Assembly: GCA_002723155.1 (NCBI GenBank) | Contig: PBNO01000002.1 | Coordinates: forward strand, 194,211 to 228,283 | Direction: 5' to 3' | From: Ponticaulis sp. | Lineage (GTDB): Bacteria; Pseudomonadota; Alphaproteobacteria; Caulobacterales; Hyphomonadaceae | Length of the DNA: 34,073 nt | Shown here: one piece after another, positions 9,061 to 15,972 of the stretch | Numbering within the stretch: position 1 is the stretch's first letter | Layout of the letters: each line of letters starts with the position of its first letter | Program-made: the position numbers and the translations under genes | The notes under the pieces: model-generated | Told to the model about the DNA's origin: nothing | Database searches by the model: none | Seen by the model: only the letters and a program-made list of their open reading frames with translations

Positions 9061-9480
9061 TTATTCCCGGAGCAGAATCTCGTAATAGCCGCGCATGAGC
9101 GCCTGCAGGCGTGCGCGGCCTTCATCAGACAGCCGATTGAGTTTATGCCGCTTGTTTTCCGCGTCAGTGATCACTTCGACCAACCCGTCCGAAACCAGCG
9201 CGCCGAGCGACCGGCTGATCACCGGTGAGGACACATCAATCCGGTCGACAATCTGCGAATGCTGGAGCCCTTCATGTGCGCCGTCCAGAATCACAAGGAT
9301 CAGAAAGCGCGTCAGCGAAAGATCATGTTCGCGGAAGAAATCATCAAGGTCACGCAGGAGGAGCGAGGCTTTGCGCAGCATTTCCAGCTGGCTTGAAATC
9401 TGCGGCTCCGAGCCTGCCGGAAAATGCTCGCGATAATTCATCAATAGCGACTGCGTCGGCAGGTATTTCAGAAAGAACAT
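9061..9480 (-). CDS. MarR family winged-helix transcriptional regulator
   Basis: 139-residue MarR-type regulator, expected to bind DNA as a dimer and often to respond to a small ligand. A helical N-terminal dimerisation part is followed by the winged helix: LQHSQIVDRIDVSSPVISRSLGALVSDGLVEV with the wing DAENKRHKLNRLSDEGR near 106-122. The ATG at 9480 has AGAAGG 8 nt upstream; an alternative in-frame ATG is at 9441. It starts 12 nt after the priA stop, so it can be cotranscribed with priA, and the mtn operon follows 184 nt downstream in the same direction. Whether it controls mtn is unknown. A weak TTGCA/TGCAA hairpin (9042-9057) follows its stop. Confidence 0.85.
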   Translation of the reverse strand: MFFLKYLPTQSLLMNYREHFPAGSEPQISSQLEMLRKASLLLRDLDDFFREHDLSLTRFLILVILDGAHEGLQHSQIVDRIDVSSPVISRSLGALVSDGLVEVITDAENKRHKLNRLSDEGRARLQALMRGYYEILLRE

Positions 9481-9492
9481 ACGAGCGGCCTT

Positions 9493-11664
9493 CTAAAGGA
9501 ACGAATATGGATCGATATCCACCTGCAGACGCGCCTGTGCAGGCAGCCTGAGCGCGGCTTTCCATACGCTCATATAAGCCGAGAGATCAACATTGAGCTC
9601 GGAACGAACGAGGAAACGCCAGCGCCAGCGCCCGCGCAGCACTCCGATGGGTGCAGGCGCAGGCCCCCAGACTTCAACGCCATCCGCATTAGGCGCGACC
9701 ATGCCGAACTCTTTGGCAAGACGGGCGGCTTCATCCTCACCCGGAAAAGACAGGATGACGGCTGCAAGCCTGCCATAAGGCGGCATGCCCATCATCTCAC
9801 GCATTTCTTCTTCGCAGGCGAGGAAGCTGTCACGATCGGTTGCCGCCAGTGCCTGCATCAGAGGAGCATCCGGATCATAGGTTTGCAGCATGGCGCGGCC
9901 CGGCTTTTCAGCGCGCCCTGCCCGGCCTGCCACCTGAGAGAGAAGCTGGAAGGTGCGCTCGCCGGCGCGAAGGTCGCCGCCTTTCAGGCTGGCATCGGCG
10001 TCCACTACGCCAACAAGGGTGAGGCCCGGAAAGTTGTGCCCTTTGGCGATCATCTGTGTACCGATCAGCACATCAATCCGGCCTTGCTCCATCCGGTGGA
10101 TGAGCGCGCGAAGATCGTCGCCTGACTGGATCGTGTCCGAAGATAAAAGCTCGATACGGGCTTGTGGCAGTTTAGAGCGAACTTCTTCGGCGACGCGCTC
10201 AATACCCGGCCCGACACCCATAAGAGAATCCCGCGCGCCGCATTTCGGGCAGGCCGCAGGTCGCCTCATTGAAAAGCCCGTCAGGTGACAGACAAGGCGG
10301 TTGGTATAGCGATGTTCGGTGAGCCAGCTTTCCGTGCCCGGCGTCTTGAGTTTCTCGCCGCACGCCTTGCAAATCACAAGCGGGGCATAGCCGCGACGGT
10401 TCAGAAACAGGAGAGACTGCTCACCCGCGCTCAGAACGTCTGCCATATTGCGAACGAGCACGGGCGAGAGCCAATCCCCTCGGTCGGGGGCTTCGGACCG
10501 CATGTCAATGAGGCTGACCTCAGGCAAGCGGGACACACCCGGCCTAGCAGCTAAGCGCAGATAGTCAAACCGTCCGGTGCGCGCATTATGCAAAGTTTCG
10601 AGCGCTGGCGTGGCGCTGGCGAGGATAACTGCAAACTTTTCAAAGCGTGCGCGTGCCACACATAAATTTCGCGCATGATAGATAACCCCGTCTTCCTGCT
10701 TGTAGGATCCGTCATGTTCCTCATCCACAATGGCGAGACGCAAATTCGGAAACGGCAGAAAAAGTGCAGACCGGGCACCAACGACAATACGCGCCCGACC
10801 GTGAGCCACCTCGCGCCAGGCACGGCGGCGGTCTGCATCGCTGATACCGGAGTGCCATTCAACAGGGCGGGCGCCGAAGCGGGCCTCGAAGCGTTTCATA
10901 ATCGCCTGAGTCAGCGCAATCTCGGGCAAAAGGATCAGGATTTGCGCGTCAGGGTCAGCGCGCAGCGCCTCAGAAATGGCTTCGAAATAAACCTCGGTTT
11001 TGCCTGAGCCAGTTACGCCGTCAATCAGAGAGACGTTAAAGCCATGCTCACGAACACGGCGGCGCAAATGTTCTGCAGCGCTTTCCTGTTCGTCTGTGAG
11101 CTCAAACCCCTGCCCTTCGGCATTAGGCACAGGATATGGCGGGTCAATGGGCCGATAGTCCGTACCCAGAACGCCAAGGTCGACCAGTCCTTTCACAACG
11201 GAGGTAGACACACCCACTTCACGGCCCAGCTCGGCCTGCGTCATGGCTGGGTTGTCTTTTACAAACTCAAGAACCCGTTCGCGCGCCGCCGTAAGCCGCT
11301 TTGGCGTTTCGGTGGACGGTTTTTCAAGAACCACCGTTTCCATCTTTGACGGATAGAGCGAGGCCGGAGAACGCAATACCATACGCAGCACGCCGCCCGG
11401 GTTGGAGCAGGTATATTTTGCTGACCAGTCGATAAAATCACGAAACGGCTTTGAAAAAGTGGGCGTGGGGTAAGACGCATAGAGCTCTTTCAGCTCGCGC
11501 AGCCCGTCCTCTTCCTCACAGACATCCCAGACGACGCCCATACGTTCCTGCGCGCCCAGCGGTGCGCGTACAACAGATCCGGGCTCGACATGCATCTCTT
11601 CAGGGATGGCATAGTCAAACGGCTCTGGCAGAGGCAAAGTAAAAAGGACTCGGGCGTAACGCAT
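9493..11664 (-). CDS. priA: Primosomal protein N' (replication restart helicase PriA)
   Basis: 3'-to-5' superfamily 2 DNA helicase that reloads the replisome at stalled forks. 723 residues, near the usual 730. An N-terminal 3'-end-binding domain (1-110) is followed by a winged helix (about 125-170) and the helicase core with Walker A GVTGSGKT (216-223), DEEH (314-317) and the late motif QVAGRAGRAEKPGRA. The zinc insertion between the helicase motifs keeps CKAC and CPKC pairs plus a single Cys in CHLTG; the cysteines of the second zinc site seen in E. coli PriA are largely missing. It diverges from xerC (71 nt apart) and is followed 12 nt later by the MarR gene. Confidence 0.96.
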   Translation of the reverse strand: MRYARVLFTLPLPEPFDYAIPEEMHVEPGSVVRAPLGAQERMGVVWDVCEEEDGLRELKELYASYPTPTFSKPFRDFIDWSAKYTCSNPGGVLRMVLRSPASLYPSKMETVVLEKPSTETPKRLTAARERVLEFVKDNPAMTQAELGREVGVSTSVVKGLVDLGVLGTDYRPIDPPYPVPNAEGQGFELTDEQESAAEHLRRRVREHGFNVSLIDGVTGSGKTEVYFEAISEALRADPDAQILILLPEIALTQAIMKRFEARFGARPVEWHSGISDADRRRAWREVAHGRARIVVGARSALFLPFPNLRLAIVDEEHDGSYKQEDGVIYHARNLCVARARFEKFAVILASATPALETLHNARTGRFDYLRLAARPGVSRLPEVSLIDMRSEAPDRGDWLSPVLVRNMADVLSAGEQSLLFLNRRGYAPLVICKACGEKLKTPGTESWLTEHRYTNRLVCHLTGFSMRRPAACPKCGARDSLMGVGPGIERVAEEVRSKLPQARIELLSSDTIQSGDDLRALIHRMEQGRIDVLIGTQMIAKGHNFPGLTLVGVVDADASLKGGDLRAGERTFQLLSQVAGRAGRAEKPGRAMLQTYDPDAPLMQALAATDRDSFLACEEEMREMMGMPPYGRLAAVILSFPGEDEAARLAKEFGMVAPNADGVEVWGPAPAPIGVLRGRWRWRFLVRSELNVDLSAYMSVWKAALRLPAQARLQVDIDPYSFL

Positions 11665-11735
11665 GGAGGAGAGATTGGGCGTAAGCGGGCTTCAAGAAAA
11701 GAGGCTGTTAACGCCCTTCCACGACAATCTGCACA

Positions 11736-12659
11736 ATGAATGCATCTGATACGCCTGCGACCGACCTGTTTTCCGACTTTCTCGAGCATATCGAGAAGGA
11801 GCGCGGCATGTCTGCGCACACGGTGACGGGCTATCGTCACGATATCGGATCATTTGTCGGCTTTCTCAATCGGAACAACCCGAAACCCGTTAAAGGAAGC
11901 GACCTTGAAGCCGTCCATCCAAGACGTGTCCGCTCATGGCTGGCTGAACGGCGTGAAGAGGGCGCAGATGCTGCGGCCACGCTGGCTCGCGCGCTGTCAG
12001 CGCTTCGCGCATTCTATCGCTGGCTTGATGTCGCCCATGGAATTGAGAACGCCAAACTGCTCGCCATGTCAGGCCCGAAACTCAAATCACGGCTGCCGCG
12101 CCCCACGAGCGAGGAAGACACGGCTAACCTGATCGCTCTGGCAGGCGACATGCAGGAAGAGCCATGGCTTGGCGCGCGCGATACTGCGCTTTTGACGCTC
12201 ATCTATGCAGGCGGCCTGCGTATCTCAGAAGCGCTGTCTCTTACCGGTGATCTGAGCCCCGCCCCCGCCGAGCTTCGCATTTTAGGCAAGCGTAACAAGG
12301 TCCGGATTATCCCGCTTATGGATGCCGCCCGTAACGCGATGGACACCTATGCAAAGCTCTGCCCATATAAGATGAGTAAAGACACACCTTTCTTCTTTGC
12401 TGTACGCGGCGGTCCGATGAGACCACGCGCTGCACAAGCACTGATGCAGCAACTTCGCGGCGCGTTAGGCCTGCCCGAAAGCGCAACGCCGCACGCGCTA
12501 CGCCATGCCTTTGCCAGCCATCTTCTCGCCCATGGCGGCGACTTGCGATCTATTCAGGCCCTGATGGGACATGCCAGCCCGTCGACAACGCAAGTCTATC
12601 TTGGCGTTGAGGATGCTCGCCTCACGCGTGCTCATAAGCTCGCTCATCCACGGGCCTGA
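11736..12659 (+). CDS. xerC: Tyrosine recombinase XerC
   Basis: Site-specific recombinase that with XerD resolves chromosome dimers at dif near the division septum. 307 residues: N-terminal SAM-like core-binding domain (about 9-100) and catalytic domain (about 125-300). The catalytic residues are all visible: Arg162 in GGLRISEAL, Lys185 in GKRNKVR, His253 and Arg256 in HALRH, His279 in MGHAS, and nucleophile Tyr288 in TTQVYLGV. The location beside priA, and the absence of phage genes, favour the housekeeping XerC over an integrase; XerD cannot be wholly excluded. No clear Shine-Dalgarno precedes the ATG. Confidence 0.93.
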   Translation: MNASDTPATDLFSDFLEHIEKERGMSAHTVTGYRHDIGSFVGFLNRNNPKPVKGSDLEAVHPRRVRSWLAERREEGADAAATLARALSALRAFYRWLDVAHGIENAKLLAMSGPKLKSRLPRPTSEEDTANLIALAGDMQEEPWLGARDTALLTLIYAGGLRISEALSLTGDLSPAPAELRILGKRNKVRIIPLMDAARNAMDTYAKLCPYKMSKDTPFFFAVRGGPMRPRAAQALMQQLRGALGLPESATPHALRHAFASHLLAHGGDLRSIQALMGHASPSTTQVYLGVEDARLTRAHKLAHPRA

Positions 12660-12675
12660 GGTCTCCCAGCCATTC

Positions 12676-12692
12676 ACTTTGAAAAACAAAGT
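12676..12692 (+). promoter_or_regulatory. Operator copy 1 (ACTTTG-N5-CAAAGT)
   Basis: Perfect inverted repeat ACTTTG (12676-12681), AAAAA spacer, CAAAGT (12687-12692). Its last base is the first base of the -35 box TTGACA. An identical-half-site copy follows at 12715-12731. The likely binder is the winged-helix protein encoded at 13379-13696, by inference. Confidence 0.7.
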
Positions 12693-12719
12693 TGACATTT
12701 ATCCAAATATGATTACTTT
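12692..12719 (+). promoter_or_regulatory. Sigma-70 type promoter of the membrane protein / winged-helix regulator operon
   Basis: Consensus -35 TTGACA at 12692-12697 and a weaker -10 TACTTT at 12714-12719, spacing 16 nt. Each element overlaps one operator copy, so a bound repressor would block RNA polymerase. An alternative -10-like TATGAT at 12708-12713 is too close to this -35. Confidence 0.6.
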
Positions 12720-12731
12720 GCATTTCAAAGT
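12715..12731 (+). promoter_or_regulatory. Operator copy 2 (ACTTTG-N5-CAAAGT)
   Basis: Perfect inverted repeat ACTTTG (12715-12720), CATTT spacer, CAAAGT (12726-12731), overlapping the -10 region. The half-sites and spacer length are identical to copy 1, while the spacer base sequence differs; the centres are 39 bp apart. Confidence 0.7.
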
Positions 12732-12748
12732 TATTTGTGGAGACTTAA

Positions 12749-13372
12749 ATGAACTCGAAACTAGCCGACGATCTGGAATATGTTCGCACCATTGCCGAAG
12801 CCGGTCAGGAAGCACCCTCAACATCAGGCCGATTCGCAACGCTTTGGTTTCTTCTGGTGACAAGTGCACTGCTCGCGCACTGGGCCCTCGCAAAAGGTTT
12901 TATTGCGGGCTTAGATGAACGCTGGGCAGGCGCTATCTGGATGACAATGGGTATTGCCGGCGGCATTGGCAGCTTTATCTTGCGAAAGACAGCATCGGAT
13001 TTACCAGGCCAGTCAGCCCCTGCAAATCGGGTAGACCGTTCAACGTGGCGCGTTGCATCAATCGGGCTTTTCTCATTTGCGATCACGATCGCAGTCGCCG
13101 TGAGTATCCGGTCGGATCTGGGCGTTGATCTGTTTGATGCGATTATGCCTGCAGCGTTCCTTGTCTATGGCATTAGCTATGCTGCGACTGCAGCGTTTTC
13201 TAAAGAAGCAGGCAGATGGCTCCCTGTCATTGTGTCGATTGCTTTCGCCTGCATTACAGTCGCTTTGTTCGGCCTTAGCGATACTTATCTCGCGGCAGCA
13301 ATTGGCACCCTGCTCTGCTGGCTGACGGGCGGGGCGCGCCAGCTGCTCAATGAGCCGAAGTCAGTGGTGTAA
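12749..13372 (+). CDS. Uncharacterised integral membrane protein
   Basis: 207 residues, not recognised beyond being a polytopic membrane protein. After a 28-residue soluble N-terminus there are about six hydrophobic segments, near residues 29-50, 60-78, 105-123, 129-147, 157-175 and 178-195. The ATG has TGGAG (12738-12742) at 6 nt spacing. It shares an operon with a winged-helix regulator 6 nt downstream. Pairing of a small membrane protein with an HTH_34-type regulator is common in proteobacteria, where such pairs are often annotated without function. The framed operators argue for tight self-control. No transport or enzyme motif is visible. Confidence 0.8.
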   Translation: MNSKLADDLEYVRTIAEAGQEAPSTSGRFATLWFLLVTSALLAHWALAKGFIAGLDERWAGAIWMTMGIAGGIGSFILRKTASDLPGQSAPANRVDRSTWRVASIGLFSFAITIAVAVSIRSDLGVDLFDAIMPAAFLVYGISYAATAAFSKEAGRWLPVIVSIAFACITVALFGLSDTYLAAAIGTLLCWLTGGARQLLNEPKSVV

Positions 13373-13378
13373 CTCGCA

Positions 13379-13696
13379 ATGAGTGACACATCCGACAACC
13401 CTTTCGACCATGGCGAGATTGATGATGCCATTCACGGGCGGCTTCGCCTCGGCATCATGGCCTATCTCTCAGCAGCGTCACCTGCGATTTTCGGAGAGCT
13501 GAGAGACAAGGTGAACGCCACGGATGGCAATCTCTCAACTCATCTGCGCAAGCTCGAAGATGCAGGATATGTGGAGATAGAAAAGCGCTTCGAAGGCCGA
13601 CGCCCACAGACGCGCATCCATCTGACCGATACCGGCCGGAAAGCCTGGCTCGACTACCTCGCAAGACTTCGCTCGCTGCTCGACGCCGCCGAGTAG
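13379..13696 (+). CDS. Winged-helix transcriptional regulator (HTH_34/ArsR-like)
   Basis: 105-residue single-domain winged-helix protein. The segment HGRLRLGIMAYLSAASPAIFGELRD (19-43) and the recognition helix TDGNLSTHLRKLEDAGYVEI (48-67) are followed by a basic wing KRFEGRRPQTRIHLTDTGR (69-87) and a C-terminal dimer helix. This matches the HTH_34 'winged helix DNA-binding domain' family, related to ArsR and MarR. No metal-binding Cys or His cluster is seen, so a metal sensor is unlikely. It ends the two-gene operon and is the obvious candidate to bind the two operators at 12676 and 12715. Confidence 0.87.
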   Translation: MSDTSDNPFDHGEIDDAIHGRLRLGIMAYLSAASPAIFGELRDKVNATDGNLSTHLRKLEDAGYVEIEKRFEGRRPQTRIHLTDTGRKAWLDYLARLRSLLDAAE

Positions 13697-13702
13697 ATAC
13701 AA

Positions 13703-13738
13703 AAACAGGCGGGCATGCCCCCCGGCACCCGCCTGTTT
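13703..13738. terminator. Bidirectional intrinsic terminator
   Basis: An 11-bp perfect stem, AAACAGGCGGG (13703-13713) with CCCGCCTGTTT (13728-13738), around a 14-nt loop. It lies between the convergent winged-helix regulator (stop 13696) and the aminotransferase gene (stop 13761). The U-run is better on the minus strand (five T before GTATC), so it mainly ends the minus-strand transcript. Confidence 0.8.
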
Positions 13739-13760
13739 CGTCCCCGATCAGCTATCGCTG

Positions 13761-14924
13761 TTAAGCGACCACCTCAGGAAGTGCTCTGCAGAACTTATCC
13801 ACGTCTTCGATAAAGCCCATCGAGACGCGGGTCCATTCATTATAGTCCATGTACTGGCCACGAACCGAGATCATCCGGTCAGCCATTGCCTGCTGAACGG
13901 CGTTAGCCTCTTTACCCGACTTAAAGTAGACGAAGTTCGTCTGTGACGGCAGATACTCGAGACCAAGCGTATCTAAGGTTGTTGTAACCATTTCTCGGGC
14001 TTCGACAATCTTTGCCTTTGAATAATTTACAAATTCCATGTCGTTATAGCTGCCGATGGCCGCTGCGATGGAGGTCGACGGCGTCCAGCTCATGACGACA
14101 GACTGGATTTTCGCCGCGGTTTCAGGCGCCGCAATCAGATAGCCCATACGGATACCCGCCATGCCGTAAAGCTTGGAGAAGGTACGCGTAACAATCACAT
14201 CATGACCTTCTTTGATGAGCGGAACACAGGTCGTGCCCTCTTCATCATCAGCCAGCTCGATATAGGCCTCGTCCACAATGACCGGCGCCTTCGCCGCCAT
14301 GCGTGCGACTGCTGCGCGGATTGTGTTGCCCGGCGTCACAAGTCCTGTCGGGTTGTTCGGGTTACAAAGCTGAACAGCGCCCGTGCTTTCGGTAACAGCA
14401 GCCTCCATGGATGGAAGGTCGATCTCCATGTCGGCCGTCAGCGGAATACGCTGAATGTCCGCCATGCCGAGGTTAGCCGCGTAAAGCGCAGTCGTATCCC
14501 AGAAGAGACGCGGCGCCACGATTGGGCCATTCGGACCGTATGTCAGCGCGATTGCAGACAGGATTTCGCCGGAACCTGTAGAGAGCGCGATGTGATCAGG
14601 TGTCACGCCATGGCGCGCCGCGATCATGGCTTTCAGTTCTTCGGTCGCGCCCTGCGCCGTATAGTAGGCACCCTTAGATGCCGCATAGGCGATCATGTCT
14701 TTGGCAGACTGCGCCGGACCATACGGATTTTCGTTGCGCGACAGAAGCGCCACGCCCTGAGGCGCACCGAGCAGATACGGGTTTTCCACCGCAGCATTCT
14801 CTGGTGTGAACGCACCCTGAGCGACTGCCTCACCGTTTGTTGATGTGGCGCATGCTGTCAGGCCTGCGACTGCTGCGCCTGCTGATCCTGTCAGCAGAAA
14901 ACGTCTTGATAGATCAAATGCCAT
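13761..14924 (-). CDS. Tat-exported lipoprotein of the PLP-dependent aminotransferase class I/II family
   Basis: 387 residues. Residues 1-25 form a twin-arginine signal (SRRFLLT, Arg7-Arg8) ending in a lipobox LTAC with Cys25, so the protein should be exported folded and lipid-anchored. After a linker (26-50) comes a full fold type I PLP domain resembling histidinol-phosphate aminotransferase: SRNENPYGP (62-70), CNPNNPTG (187-194), Asp218 in IVDEAYIE, and the Schiff-base Lys251 in FSKLYGMAGIRMGY. All cofactor-binding residues expected are present, so it looks active. Tat export fits a protein that loads PLP in the cytoplasm. It lies 39 nt after the TauE/SafE gene. The substrate is unknown; histidine synthesis is unlikely outside the cytoplasm. 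Confidence 0.88.
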   Translation of the reverse strand: MAFDLSRRFLLTGSAGAAVAGLTACATSTNGEAVAQGAFTPENAAVENPYLLGAPQGVALLSRNENPYGPAQSAKDMIAYAASKGAYYTAQGATEELKAMIAARHGVTPDHIALSTGSGEILSAIALTYGPNGPIVAPRLFWDTTALYAANLGMADIQRIPLTADMEIDLPSMEAAVTESTGAVQLCNPNNPTGLVTPGNTIRAAVARMAAKAPVIVDEAYIELADDEEGTTCVPLIKEGHDVIVTRTFSKLYGMAGIRMGYLIAAPETAAKIQSVVMSWTPSTSIAAAIGSYNDMEFVNYSKAKIVEAREMVTTTLDTLGLEYLPSQTNFVYFKSGKEANAVQQAMADRMISVRGQYMDYNEWTRVSMGFIEDVDKFCRALPEVVA

Positions 14925-14963
14925 GTCCGTAACTCCCTTTTACCTTTCCGTTCTGATCTCTCA

Positions 14964-15803
14964 TCAACCCGCGACGGCCTTGTAGAAAACGTATGCTGAG
15001 GTCGCGATCAGGTAGATTCCGAAGTATCGTTTGAGCTTCACGCCATCGAGACTGTGCGCGAGCTTGGCGCCAATGGGCGCGGTGAAGATCGACATGCTGA
15101 CAATGGAGAGCGCAGCAATCAGGTTCACATACCCGATAGACCCGGGCGGAAGCCCCGCCTCACCAAAGCCGACGATCATATTACTGATAGTACCCGGCAC
15201 CGCGATAATAACTCCAAAGCCGGCCGCAGTCGCGACAGCCTGGTGGATAGGTCGCTGACAGGCCGTCATCACCATGACAGCAGGCGTACCGCCACCAATA
15301 CCGAGTAGTGCCGAGAACCCGCCAAGGAATGTTGCGATTGGAGCCAGCACGAAGCCTTTCGGCATTTCTGCGCTGAAATGAAACCGGACATTGCCCTTTG
15401 CCGGGAACACGAAGTGCAGACCCATCAGGAAAACGCCAACCGAGAAGATCAGTTTGAGCGCTGAACCGTCCAGCACACGTGTCAAAATTGTTCCGAGAAT
15501 GGCCCCTATAGTCAGCCAGGGGGCCCAATCCCTGATAATCTGCATGTCGACCGCGCCTTTTTTATAGTGCGCCTGCGCCGACCTGAAACCTGTAACCACA
15601 ATGGTTGCGAGTGATGTTGCGACAGCCATCTTCATCAGAATGGAGTCACTGAAATCAAAGAACTCAAACACCACAATAAGCGTTGGAACGACAACAAATC
15701 CGCCGCCAATGCCAAATAATCCGGCTACCAGCCCTGCTGCCAGACCTGCCCCCATCAAAATGAAGACCATCTGCACCAGCTGGAGCCAACTATAATCACC
15801 CAA
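14964..15803 (-). CDS. Sulfite exporter TauE/SafE family permease
   Basis: 279-residue integral membrane protein of the TauE/SafE (DUF81) family, whose studied members export sulfite, sulfoacetate or other organic acids. About eight hydrophobic segments are visible. The family's glycine-rich repeats occur twice: AGLVAGLFGIGGGFVVVPTL (about 22-41) in the first half and GGFSALLGIGGGTPAVMV (about 160-177) in the second, as expected for an internally duplicated carrier. It is upstream of, and probably cotranscribed with, the lipoprotein aminotransferase. The substrate is not determinable from sequence; the neighbour suggests an amino- or sulfur-containing acid. Confidence 0.9.
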   Translation of the reverse strand: MGDYSWLQLVQMVFILMGAGLAAGLVAGLFGIGGGFVVVPTLIVVFEFFDFSDSILMKMAVATSLATIVVTGFRSAQAHYKKGAVDMQIIRDWAPWLTIGAILGTILTRVLDGSALKLIFSVGVFLMGLHFVFPAKGNVRFHFSAEMPKGFVLAPIATFLGGFSALLGIGGGTPAVMVMTACQRPIHQAVATAAGFGVIIAVPGTISNMIVGFGEAGLPPGSIGYVNLIAALSIVSMSIFTAPIGAKLAHSLDGVKLKRYFGIYLIATSAYVFYKAVAG

Positions 15804-15867
15804 GAAACCACATCCCAGACTGAGTTGCGTAAATCGCCTCTGGCCAAACTATCGCTAAAGGCGAGGC

Positions 15868-15890
15868 TGAGGCGGGAATTTCCCGCCTCA
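15868..15890. promoter_or_regulatory. 23-nt perfect palindrome upstream of the TauE/SafE gene
   Basis: TGAGGCGGGAA (15868-15878) is exactly inverted at 15880-15890 around a single T. It lies 65 nt before the TauE/SafE start and 82 nt after the TonB receptor stop, on the same transcribed strand. Neither side has a U-run in the minus direction, so it could be an operator, an RNA hairpin between the genes, or a weak terminator of the receptor transcript. Confidence 0.55.
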
Positions 15891-15972
15891 ATCCATTTAA
15901 TATGATGGTTGCCCCATTTTTCCGCAGTGACACCGCAGGACGGCACAAACCATCATCAAACCCTCAGTTTGA

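Noticed and set aside
11736-12659. Phage or genomic-island integrase
   Set aside because: Length, catalytic residue spacing and position beside priA fit housekeeping XerC, with no tRNA, attachment site or phage genes near.
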